NCBI RefSeq assembly: GCF_000524195.1
Contig: NW_020170391.1
Coordinates: forward strand, 191,438 to 255,437
Reading direction: 5' to 3'
From: Echinococcus granulosus
Lineage: Eukaryota > Platyhelminthes > Cestoda > Cyclophyllidea > Taeniidae
Length of the DNA stretch: 64,000 bases
Shown: positions 33,101-44,615 of the stretch, piece by piece
Layout of the letters: the number at the start of each line of letters is the position of its first letter
Numbering within the stretch: the stretch's first letter is position 1
Program-made: the position numbers and the translations under genes
The notes under the pieces: generated by a model
Told to the model about the DNA's origin: nothing
The model's database searches: none
The model's input: the letters and a program-made list of their open reading frames with translations, nothing else

Positions 33101-36100
33101 TGCTATAGGATTGCATAGAAAGTTTGGAGACTAGTCATGGCAAACATCAGAGCCGCAAATATCCGACTTATAAGGAGTAAGTCGGTAGACTGGATGTGTC
33201 ATTAATGCGTCAATCAATTGAAATCTGTTCTAGAATGTGAAGCATTTGGTGTGTACAAGAGCTCTCCAACGCCCTTTAGTATTACGACTTTGGTCCTACA
33301 CTTGTCATTTGCCGATGTATTTCAATGTTATTTCAAGTTTACACACATTTTAATGGTGAAATTGAGACTTGTTTTCAGGTTTTTTAAGACAATTTTATCA
33401 TTCAGTCAATGTCTTTTTATCCACATGATATCTATGCAATTTTTCATTTATTAAAACTTTCGTCTGTCGTCAGACTTGGTGTATCTAGGGGCTAAATAAG
33501 TGAAGTGGAATTGCAGTACCCTTTATCAAGTGTGTGTATTCATACCCCGGTAACGGTCGAAAAACATTACGTATGCGCGTTCTTGCAGCTAAGATTCCAT
33601 TGTGACTCCGAGAGACACTTGTAAGTTTCTTCCAACCTCGCATCAAACTTACCGATAATCACCGCAGCTACCTCTATCGGCGCCACTTGGAGCCATGACA
33701 AGCCCATTTGCCCTCTATTCTACCCGGAGGATGTTGCCTCTCCTTCCCTCGGGTCAATTGGCTTGTTTACACAGGCTATCTCACCTACTGAAACGTGACG
33801 TGGCTGCACACACATCTGTTGGTTATGTAGCTTCGCTGGTAGTTCAAACTTTTGCGCTTCACCACTCTGTTGGCCAATTAATTTTAACGCTGTGTTTCAG
33901 TCACTAATAACGGCTCTCATATGAGCCTTGGTAGCTTTCAGTCTTATGATCGCATATTTGGCTTGGGTTGGCTGCCAATTCGTCTCATCCCCGTTGCGCA
34001 TTTCCTGTCGTGAATGGGAGAACCTATTTATGTAACGCGTCTGAAACGCATTGCATAGTATGTTTGATGGCGCTACCAAATCGGAGCTGTGTTACTTGTT
34101 TTAGTAAAAAATGACGTGTTTTGCTTAAATAATGTCGTTGAAGTGAATTTAATAGAAAGGTATTCCAACAAAGGAACAATTGAGAGTCTAGGCTGACAAT
34201 CAGTCCTCATTTGAGTGGAATCTCAGAAGCTTACTGACAAAATTATACTTGGTGAATGAATTTGGATTTTGCAACAAAAAAGCTCCAGGAGAATGTCAAC
34301 GGAAGAACAATTGATGTTGCACCATGATCACTCAAAAATTGAGGTCAGTGGGTCGAACCCAGAGTAAAATAGCAGATGAAATTTCTCTTTCGCTAACCTT
34401 TGCAATCATAGCCTCCCTTCCTTATCATTTACCATTTCGTGCATCTGATTGAAACTGATTTACTCAGAAGTCGGAGTACCCATAAAATACCTTCATTCAA
34501 GTAAACGCGGGGTGTTGGCTAAACGCAAATATTTTTCTTACACAAGAATGTGGATTTATTAAAAGTTTTTATGCCTCCTTTAAATCCAAAATAATTAAAT
34601 AATTTTCCAACAACTTTGTGTACGTTATTTCTGTGCCGATTTTTTCTGCCTTGGTTACTTGCATCACTTTATTAATGAGAATGGGGATTAAGTTCAAGTA
34701 GATGGAACGAATCAATTGGGCATAAATTATATCACGTGGAACCGAAAGGGGGCTTAAACCCAAGGTGTATATTCGATCCCACGGTTGCATTACCCAGAGG
34801 GTGAGCGAGAGAGTGTTTGAATTTAGTCCTGCGCGCTTCCCCTTTTGCAGAATTGGAGCGTCTATCACTACAGCTTCTGCGCCACTACGTGAATGAGTTG
34901 GAGACAGAGACGGGCAGCATCTCCGAACTCCTTGTCTCCTCTCTAGCGGAGCGCGAGGAACTGCGTCTCTTCCGCGAAGTTCTAGACAACTTTGTCGTCC
35001 TTCACAACACCCTCCAACTCCGACGACGCAAAGCCGCTGAGGCTGTGCTCGCCAACACTACTCGATCTACTCTGGTTCATCTCAAGCAACATCTGGTAGA
35101 CCTCTTTCGCTTACGCATATAAAATTAGTCACCGTCTGCACAGTCTTTTCTGTATCATATTGTCACCTCCAAGTGCTTTTAGATTTCACAATAACCAGTA
35201 GTAATTTGTTTAATTTTGCCTTTGAATGGACGGACTGAATTATTCCTTTATTAAATTTGATCCTCGGGATTATAAGATTAAAACTTCAGCAGTCTCTATG
35301 TTCTTTCTCGAATGTTTACACAATGGGCTGCTTCCAAGCCTTGGTGCATGTCTTCCTGTGTTTATAACCACATAAAAGACGTTCCCTTACGCATGCATGC
35401 GTACGTGTACACGTGACACAATGCCTTTTCTGTTGCTCTTTTCCGCCGGGGAGCTTAACGCTTCGTTTGTAAAACTTGTTTTGATTTCATTTACAGAGTC
35501 ATTCAGGGATGCATCGACGAGTCCCACGTTTGAATTCACCGGAGAGTCTGATCGAGTTGACTAACCTGTCGAAGCGGGGTGATGGCCTTTCGGGTAGCGC
35601 AGTTTCGTTGAATCTGCAAAGACAGGAACTAGAGCGTATGCCACGCGGTCACCATATCGGGGAGCCCATTGAATTCCCTGGTCTACGATCAGCTCTGAGT
35701 CGCCTCTCCGGTTTGCTTACAGGCCAGACCGCAGCGACACCGGTTCTCACTGAAGATGCAGTTACCATGGCCACACGAGCCGTTGCCGATGCTGAGGCAA
35801 GCCGCAGACGTTTGGCTAGTTCCAAGGTCCCGAAACGCTTGATTGAGGACGCGCAGAAAAATGGTGATAAACTGCCCCTTTATGACCTCCCTTGGCCAAT
35901 GGGACGACCGGAGTTTAGCCAGGTACTCCTCGGCCATTGGTATAAACCATGGCTTCTCTTCATTCGTATTTCATTACTAAAAACTCCTATTATTACGTAT
36001 TCGGTTATCCCCGTTACTATACATCTTCCATAGAACATTATTTTGCTGAAGCATCAATGAATTGAATTTCGTTTATCGTGCTGGTATTTTTAATATGATT

Positions 36101-38638
36101 TTTGCCGTTTTAAGGTCATTCTTATCAGTACCATCAAAGTAGAAGCATATTGTCACCACAAAAGTGTCATGCTAATGGATTACTTATTTCTTCATTCCTT
36201 CTTCCACCCAACATATTCTGTGGTAGCAGTAATAGATAACAAGCAAGCAGCATTTTGGTCTAGGGATGAGGCTGGTGCGATTTAAACCGTTTGCATGTGA
36301 AGCAATAACTATTTCTGTTGTTAATACCAAAGTTGGATTCTGTAAATTTTGCTTTCGCGTTTGAAATTGTCTACAGCACCCAAATTTCTATCTGCCTTTG
36401 CCAATTTGTTTTCATTTCCTCCCCCAAGAATGTGCTTACATTTCTCCTTCCTTCAATTCTTTTGTGATTGTTTGCCTCCTCCTCATTGTGCCTTTTGGTT
36501 TAGCGTTTCCATGCATGTTGAAGTCCCTTCTTCGGGAGCAGTGCTTCTGCGCTATGATTTCTGTCCGTTCTCTGTTTGCATTAACAAGTGCACAGCTGAT
36601 GCATTTTTCTAGGCCTTTTGCTAACTCCTCCGTTCCTAAGCACGAGTTCTCCTCCACTAGTACATTAAAGCTGCTTTTCCTTTCTTTGCAGGATGTACAG
36701 AATCTGAAGCATATTTCACCTACCACTTAAGGTTTCACCTCACACAGCAAAACTCATTGTACTTATTTGATATGTAGATCTCTAGAGTACTTCATTGTCA
36801 TGGATTTTGAAACCAGTATTGGTGATTTAGCTGATCAAATCTTTGTTTCAGCTGTAATGAATCAGTTATAAGAGATTGCTGGCGTTGGAACATGGCTAGT
36901 TTTGCAGTTTTTTGGATACTCCACGTAAGGTGTATTCATGGACTGTGTTTTGGACTTGTTTTGGTAATTATTAACCCTTTTATCACATACCTAACACAGG
37001 CGATAAAAGACCTCGAATCAGCCTATGTAGTGTGATCGGCCTTCATCGAGTTTTTTTCTTTAACAATAACTTTGAAGTAATTAATGTAACGAAACCCTAA
37101 TTTTCACCTGCAGTTCCGCCCTCTCTCTCCATCTTTGGCACAAATTAAGCTTTGGACACCCACATTTTATTGACTGATATTGAACACATTAACAGTCAAA
37201 ATACTAACGATAAATAACGTCGATTTAGGTATTTCAGCGGTCTACATTTCATTCTACAATTCTACCATTTTAGTCCTTAAAATTGCACATTCCTGTTCCT
37301 ACCTCTGAATTGGCTTCTTGGCTTCCTCCAAGGCTGCGCATAATTAATCAAAGTAAGTCTTAGAAGCACTTGTTTGCGAGGCAAATGTAGCCCTTTGGCA
37401 TATATCCTTGACCCGTCTTTTTTTCCTACACCCAGTTTTGCTAGCTGCCTTGCACGAGTCTTCGGAGGTCAATAAGCTCCTAAAAGAGCTTCAAGAATTC
37501 GGTGCGTCAGCAAACAGCTTTACTCTATTAGCTAGGCAAACATAGGTTTATCACCGTTTTTCGTTCCTCAAATTTACCCCTTTATACTAAAATACGCTTG
37601 AATTGCCTAGCTTCATCGGAATTTCAGTTGCGCTTTGTGGTTCTTTTTCGATATCAGTACATTATGAAGACAGCAAGTTTTGTTTTGGTAGCTGAGCTTC
37701 TTCTGTTTAATTAGTCAGGTTTTATGTCATCCCAATTTCGGCATGAGTCTACTGCTATAATCGTGCAGCGAAGAAGAACACATTACACGGTCAGTAAAGT
37801 GGTCTAATAGCTGCAGTCGTTGTTGGGTCCCTTATTTTCCGAGAAAGCGCTAGAGAGAAACGTAAACCAATGGAAAAGGCCCGCTGTTACATTCATAGTT
37901 GCTGATCCTACAAGTACGCAAATCCAAACCACAGTGATCTCGCCTTCTCTTGCGGCCATATTGCTGAGTTGCGTGACTCTTGCCATTCACTTGATATGAC
38001 ACTGGGTAACTCAAGGACTATGTCAAACTGTCCAGTGTTCCATCTGTGACCAGTGGTAGTTTTCTAGATGAGCCAAAGCTTTTTAGCAGGGTTTGTGCAA
38101 GGTTCCAATGACACTGAAATGGCTTCAGTAATAAGTTCGTCCCACTATATTTTAAAAATCCTCCCTAGATTTTAGCTTATTTCATCTTTTAGGCTAAGGC
38201 ACTTTAAGAGAGTATCTGTGTAGCTAAAAGCGCTAAACTACGAGCATTCTTAACTAAAAATATGGCCTTTGATCACCTAACTACCTGTTTGCTTACGGAA
38301 TGAAAATGGATGAGGCTAAAAGTCGCCATTTTTTACTATCTCAAGTTTTCCAGCACCTATATAGGGCTCCCGTGTAGGTGCTCGTCAAATCTTGACCGCT
38401 CTTTATTATTTTAGACCCATTGGTCGAAGCTGAGCAACTGCAACGAACATCCAAACACTTATCCGCCAGTGGCTTCGAGTCAGCTCAGGTGGATTCTCTG
38501 CGGATTCTTTATTCCTCGTGTGAGGTTGGGCCGCGGAAAACCGTCAGCTTTGATTGGCACGGAACGAAGGAGTTGTTTAAAGCTCTTGCTACTGAACGTA
38601 ACGGCAGTGTACCTCGTCACACCTCCCCAGTTGCTTGA
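27192..38638 (+). CDS. FEZ: FEZ/UNC-76 family kinesin-1 cargo adaptor
   Basis: FEZ/UNC-76 proteins link kinesin-1 to cargo and are needed for axon outgrowth and synaptic vesicle transport. Nine exons in phase: 27192-27463, 27495-27579, 28039-28116, 32717-33047, 34851-35095, 35497-35922, 37274-37352, 37436-37501, 38415-38638; 601 residues. Family marks: LEASLEHLIWTFDDNVSRGL resembles the N-terminal SMEDLVNEFDEKLNVCF motif of FEZ1. The coiled-coil exon (LLRHYVNELETETGSISELL, then AEREELRLFREVLDNF and LRRRK) matches the central FEZ coiled coil. LRIINQILLAALHESSEVNK resembles LQMLTNILFAMKEDNEKVP near the FEZ1 C-terminus. Intron 1 is only 31 bp. The last exon adds about 74 residues beyond the usual family end. 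The gene is longer than human FEZ1 (392). Assignment rests on weak similarity spread over several exons in the right order. Confidence 0.62.
28117..32716. other. 4.6-kb intron of FEZ
   Basis: Largest intron of the gene. Contains a homopolymeric C run near 29507-29515 and no exon I can support on either strand; open frames such as 31199-31507 lack motifs. Confidence 0.45.
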
Positions 38639-39333
38639 CTTCCTCATTCTTTCTTTGATCATGAATGCCTTTGTGTACCTGATTTGGGTTCGCCTGTATT
38701 CGTCACTTTTCACTTGTCTCTTCCTGGCTGCATTGTCTCGTCGTTGTTTTGCCTCATAGTAAAGTGTTGCAGAGTCGCGCGTAGAATCATCGGCGGCGTT
38801 TGAGTTGCTGTCTTCAACAAGAGAGTGAAGGAGCTGCATTTGTCCAAGCCGACTGGTACGGGGGACCTAGATCGGCATTTACCTCAAATAGCAAATTCTA
38901 GCCTGGCCACAAATAGTTCTAGTATTAGGTAGGGTGATCGATGCAACAGACGATAAGGCTTCGTTGCATATTTCTACATCGAATGTTTTAATGGTAATAC
39001 TAAACTACCAAAAGCAACCACAAGCGCTAACGGTACCCGCTATAAGTTGCATGATTATGCATTTAATTTTGCGATGCAATAATTTTTGGTAAGAAATAAA
39101 CATAAACATAAACAAAATAATGTGCACCTAAGTTTGTTTCTAGGATCGAACGTTACTATGGCATTGATGAGCGCAGTATTCATTCCACATTTGCAAATTT
39201 TGATTTTATTAACTCTTGACCTAGTATTAAATGATGATGCTGACTTCAATCTCTTAGCTACCAGTAGTAATACCAGGTGTCATGTGTTATTAGCCTCCGA
39301 ACTTTTCAAACCTGTGTGTTTCCACCCCTCGTC
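38639..39333. other. FEZ 3' UTR and spacer before CSTF3
   Basis: About 700 bases between two genes on the same strand. It contains the FEZ 3' UTR. The open frame 38480-38839 on the minus strand is antisense to the last FEZ exon and lacks family features. Confidence 0.5.
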
Positions 39334-42300
39334 ATGCTTAGTATGCCGTTCGCTCAACGGCGCACCCTTAAAGTTGATAAGCTTCAGCGTGCAGAGGAAA
39401 GAATAAAAGGCAACGTGTGGGACATTGAGGCGTGGAGTGTTATTTTACGTGATGCCCAGTCGAGAAAAATTGAAGATGCGCGCGAATCATTCGAGAGGAT
39501 TATTGCCCAATTTCCTACAGCGGGTCAATATTGGAAAATATACATCCAGCAAGAGGTATATTGTCCCTAGAAATTTTATTAAGTTTTATTTTGACCTAAT
39601 TAGTTGTGTATTTGTGGCTAAGGCATCTGGTTCTTGTGTTGGGATTTTCCACTTTATCATCGAGGTATTGCCTCTGTAACTGATATTTTGTTAGGAATAT
39701 TGTGAAATATCGTATTTCTTTGCTCGGGGCCTTGCCTCATTTTGAGTTTTGAAATTTTCAGATGAAGGCAAAGAATTATGATCGTGTGGAGAAACTTTTT
39801 CAAAAGTGCCTTGTTAAGATTTTGAACATAGATTTGTGGAAGCTTTACTTACAGTATATTAAGGATACAAAAGGCAAACACCCGAATTTCAAGTAGGTCT
39901 TTTATTAAATTTTGTCTCCAAATACCTTAGGGAGAAAATGGCCCAAGCTTATGACTTTACCTTGGACAAAATGGGTCTTGATTTGAATTCTTACTCTATA
40001 TGGGCTGACTATATTGCATTTTTGCGATCTACGTAAGTGTTTATCAAGGTATCGCCTAGTCGAACTTAATGTTCTACTCTGCTGAATCACTTTTACAGCC
40101 AAGTGCAGGGCTCGTATGCGGAGAGTCAAAAGATAACAGCTACCCGAAGAGTCTACCAGAGGGCAATCGTCACTCCAATGCTGGGCATTGAGACGGTCTG
40201 GCGGGATTACTGCATGTACGAAGATTCAATCAATCCACACATCGCAAAGAAACTAACTGAAGAACGCAGCCGTGACTACATGAACGCGCGCAACGTTACT
40301 AAGGAGTACGAGATCATGACGAAAGGCCTGTCAAGAAACATTCCCTCAGTACCACCTCAAGTAACACCACTTGAAGTCAAACAGGTGGAGCTCTGGAAGA
40401 AGTACATTCAATGGGAAAAAGATAATCCTTTAAAAACTGAAGACATCACCACGATCACTAAACGAGGTGAGTCCTCCCTCCATCGTTTATTTTGAAAACT
40501 TCCATGCCTTTATTATTGAACGTTTCTTTCCTTAACAGTCATGTTTGCCTACGAGCAGTGTCTCCTCTGCTTGGGGCATCATCCTGATATCTGGTACGAA
40601 GCTGCTAGCTATCTAGAGCAAGCTAGTAAACTTCTCACTGGAAAAGGGGTAAGTTTTATCCTAAATTTGAACTATTATTGTACTGTATTACTTTTATTGC
40701 ACAGCATAGGTACTATCTTTGCAGTTAGTTAAATCTACTCGCCGTGAATTGAAACCTGTCCTTTTCTTCTTGGCTTAACAGGACCAAGCGATGGCTTCGC
40801 AATTCGCCGACGATACGGCGGCAATGTACGAAAGGGGTATTAATTTGCTAAAAAATAACATTATGCTTTATTTCGCCTATGCGGATTACGAGGAGGGTAG
40901 GTGCAAATATGCCAAAGTTCACAGCATTTACAAGAAACTCATCTCCATGGATAACGTCGATCCAACTCTGGTTTGTTTCCCGCTACCTTTAAGTTGCATT
41001 TTAATTATACTATTGTGCATTATTCCCTTTATTACCCACCGAATCTAGCCGTACATTCAGTACATGCGGTTTGCACGTCGCTGTGAGGGCATTCTGTCAG
41101 CGCGCCTGGTCTTCAAGTTGGCTCGTGACGATCCCCGTGTTGGTTATCAGGTCTTCGTGAGTGCGGCTCTGATGGAGTACTTTTGTAGTAAGGTATACAT
41201 TTTTTTGCTTCTAGTAGATATTCCCCCCTTAACTCTGCTGTCTACACTTCTTGCATACTAACGCATTTGTCCGCTGGCTGTGGGTCATTCCAGATGATGA
41301 AATAGGTTCAATTAGCGTCTCAAAGGCTGCCGTTACCTTACCATTTGTTGACCTTTTTTTAAATCTTGATCAGTGCCAATCCGTGGATTTAGATAATGAC
41401 AAAATAATTACTATTTAATGACGTTTGCGTCATAACTGGTAAATCCACTCTCATCTCTGTATAGCATGACCAAGAGGTGCATTTATTTACTGCAGGATAA
41501 AACAATTGGACAGAAGATATTTGGACTGGGCATGAAGCGCTTCGCAGGCAACTCCGATTTCGTGCTGTGCTATGTTGAGTATATGTCTCATCTCAACGAG
41601 GATAACAACACTCGAGTGCTTTTTGAACGCGCTCTGGGGACCGATGAGATCCCCGCCGAACGTGCTCGATCTATCTGGGCTCGATTCTTGCAGTTCGAAC
41701 TTCAGGTGATTTTTACTTGTTTTTATGATTTTCTCCGCCCCAAGAGACGCTTCTGGGTTAACGAGCTTTGATTTGGATTTTCTGTTTGTTGGATTCTTTG
41801 AAGTCGACACAGCGTTTTATTTCATATCCTTCACGCTTAGGTTGGTGACCTTGCCAGCGTTCAGAAAATTGAGAAACGTCGACTCAAAGCAATCGAGAAT
41901 GTGAAGGAATTTCAAGGGCGCGAAACAGCTCTTTTGATTGATCGTTATCGTTTTCTAGACCTCTTTCCCTGCTCTGAATCGGAACTGAGGTCACTTGGAT
42001 ATCGGGTGAGCCATACCCCGTTCTCCGCTTTGTGCTAATCTTTAAATTCTACCCGACTCTGTCTTTTTTTGATAACCGAAATAAGTTTGATGTTCGATCA
42101 CTGATATCGCGCATTGTCATTGTAGGAGTTGGCAAAGCTTAATGTGACCGGTGCAGGGGGCGCCTTCTTGCATTCGGTGGGTTCAGGTGCTCCAGGTGAG
42201 GATGCACAGGGTGGCATCGGCGGTAGCGGTTCGAATCAGTCGGCCCTGCCGCTTGCTGACGCGGGCGACGGATCAAGCATCCTGTCTAGCGGCGGCACAA

Positions 42301-43474
42301 AGCAGCCCACATTCCCACAGCCTGACTTTGCGCAAATGCTGCCCTTTAAACCAAAGGCTTACCCGCGTACTGGCAGCCACCCTGTTGCTGGTGGCGAGTT
42401 TCCTCCACCCCCTGCTGCCTCCGCTCTCATCCACATGCTGCCCCCTCCCGAGTGCTTTCACGGGCCCTTTGTGCAGGTGGATAAGTTCCTAGAACACTTC
42501 CTCAATCTTGATATACCCGAGGGTGGGTCTTTTTTCTCATTTGAGACCTTTTTATCGGTTTCCCAGCGTGACTCACTCCCTATTTTGACTGCAGTTTATA
42601 TAATTTTTATAGTTATTGTTCTATTTACACCAAATTTGTATGCAGAGGTGCTTATTCTAGTTTGTTCTATGGTGTGATCACTATGAATATTTATTCGAGA
42701 AGGGTATTTAAGCTTGGGGCCAACATTTTTAATATCCAGGACTTATTTTTCAATTTGAAACGTTATATTTATGGTTAACGTTACTTATACAATCGTCGCT
42801 TGTTTTAAACCAAGAACTGCCAGCTAAATGCATCCATACATTATACACCTTGTTCCTAATATAATTCAACCAGTTAGATAGTTTTTTGTATTTCGGTCTG
42901 GAAATATTGATTAATAAGAACTGGCTGGATGTTGTAATGCTTTGGACACAAGACGCTTATCGAAGCTGTCTTAAACTGAACATTTGATTTATTCGTTTCA
43001 AAACTACCCTTTGAGTTGGTAATCTAGCGGTACTACGCAAAATGTGGTGTTCGGTGCCGTTCAAGTCCGACTAATCTCCTTCCTCCGCCTTTCCACTGCC
43101 CTCTAGACTACATCACACAGGTGATGGCAGAATCGGAAGACTTGGCGATGACCAACATTGATGCGGGTACTGCAATTTCCATCGAGATGTCCAACGCGGC
43201 ACCACAGCAAGTATTTTTGGCAGCGGCAGTACGTCGACGCAAGCAGCTACAACAGCAAGATAATGTGGTGGCAGGGAGGAAGCGCTCCGCCACAGCAACC
43301 ACTAACGCCTTTGGGGACTCTGAGGATGAGGCGGAGCCAGAAGAGGAGGACGAAAATGACTCGGCTTTCAACGACGATGCCGAGGCTGGTGGTAGCAGCG
43401 GTGGCTCGAATGTCACCTCAGGAGTTCTTGACATCTTCAAGCTGCGACAGACTAAACGCCATAATGTTGCCTGA
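39334..43474 (+). CDS. CSTF3: CSTF3 / CstF-77 / Suppressor of forked, cleavage stimulation factor subunit 3
   Basis: Nuclear scaffold of the CstF complex for pre-mRNA cleavage and polyadenylation. Eleven exons in phase: 39334-39555, 39762-39892, 39931-40032, 40099-40466, 40539-40648, 40782-40970, 41049-41192, 41496-41705, 41841-42005, 42126-42522, 43107-43474; 801 residues. HAT repeats run from [13 protein letters not shown] through [61 protein letters not shown] and [20 protein letters not shown]. The proline-rich part has [16 protein letters not shown], equivalent to PPPICFQGPFVQVDEL, followed by the 'monkeytail' [10 protein letters not shown]. The final exon is Ala/Gln-rich and acidic and ends in [11 protein letters not shown], like the family's DIYRARQQKR. 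It is longer than human (717) mainly through a Gly/Ser-rich insert at 42.15-42.3 kb and the last exon. Intron 2 is 38 bp. The start may instead be the in-frame ATG at 39343 or lie in an upstream exon, because an AG precedes 39342. Confidence 0.94.
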
Positions 43475-44554
43475 AAGCTTATACTCCGCCCTGTGAATGT
43501 TACCGAGTGTTTGTGTGTATATATAATGGAGTCTATTGTTCCCTTTTTAAGTCTAGCCTCAGTAACGTCGTTCATACGAGTATTTCGGTGTTGTAAGCTT
43601 TCTCAGTGGTGTTGTTTTGATGCGTTTATGTACGCCAAAGTGTTGTTTGTTTTGGTGGAAAGGGTTATCGTCAGATGGGCCACTCCAGCGTTGGTATGGC
43701 CTCGACAGGGATCTAAAATGGAGATTAAAATCTTATTGTTGCGGATACTGTCTTCAGGCTTCACGAGCTTAATTTAGAATGGAACAGTTCCTTAAATACG
43801 AGTACACTTGCGTGAATGCACCCATAGTGGTTTCATGTTCACTCGGTAATATGGCACGTAATCTTCGTTTGATTACAAACATATTTCTAAATCCAAACGG
43901 AGATCAAAACTGGGGCCAAAGGTCGAGTCCTGGACTAATTAACTACCACTTTTTTGGATAACATGAAGTGTGTCAAGGTAGCACTGCTATTTTCGACTTT
44001 ACAGCAGGGAAGATGGTTGTGATAACGTATCTCGAAATCGGAGGTACTCAGCGGCTCCTCAGTTCGAGACTGTTATTAATGGCTTATACTCTAAGAAAGC
44101 CTCAAAATGAAGCAAAAAAAGGTCAACTGGGCTCCGGACACTTGTACGCACCCGCCTTGTGCAAATGCATAAATTCCAACAAACTAGGCTTTTGTATACA
44201 TTTTTGTAAAAAGCTTGTGCGCGAACGTTTGAGAAAAATCATGGTAGGATTGAAATATGACGATTTCCAAGGAGCACGGTACCCAGAAGATTTTTTGGCT
44301 ATAGCGCAACGTATAGTCAAACTATTGGATCGTAGCATAATAATCACCAGTGGTTATTTTCGTCACAAAATCCTAATCTTGACTTTCAAAAGTTCCTTTT
44401 GCCCAGTGGGTGTCATTTGCTTAGTTCTACTTTAGGGCCAAGACAAAGGACAAGCAGGCTGAGGAGACTCATAATTAACGGGCAGCTTTGAACTGCCAAC
44501 AGCATCAAGCAACAGGCCTAGATCAAATGTGGACACGCGGTCAATTTATAATGG
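43475..44554. other. CSTF3 3' flank, probable long 3' UTR
   Basis: Gene-free apart from a 155-codon open frame (43968-44435, plus) with no recognisable motif and no clear splice sites. The region lies between the CSTF3 stop and the AATAAA motifs near 44.56 kb, so it may simply be 3' UTR. Confidence 0.45.
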
Positions 44555-44576
44555 AATAAAACAAAATAAATTTATT
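44555..44576. terminator. Convergent, partly palindromic poly(A) signals
   Basis: AATAAA occurs at 44555-44560 and 44565-44570 (plus strand) and TTTATT at 44571-44576, which is AATAAA on the minus strand. The last two form the palindrome AATAAATTTATT, placed to serve both CSTF3 and the convergent minus-strand gene ending at 44616. Confidence 0.6.
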
Positions 44577-44615
44577 TTAAACATTGACAACGGAAATAAA
44601 ACAACGTAACGAATT

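Noticed and set aside
43108..43575. Minus-strand 155-codon frame
   Set aside because: Antisense shadow of the low-complexity last CSTF3 exon.
43968..44435. 155-codon plus-strand open frame downstream of CSTF3
   Set aside because: No motif, no clear splice or start context, and it lies where the CSTF3 3' UTR is expected.
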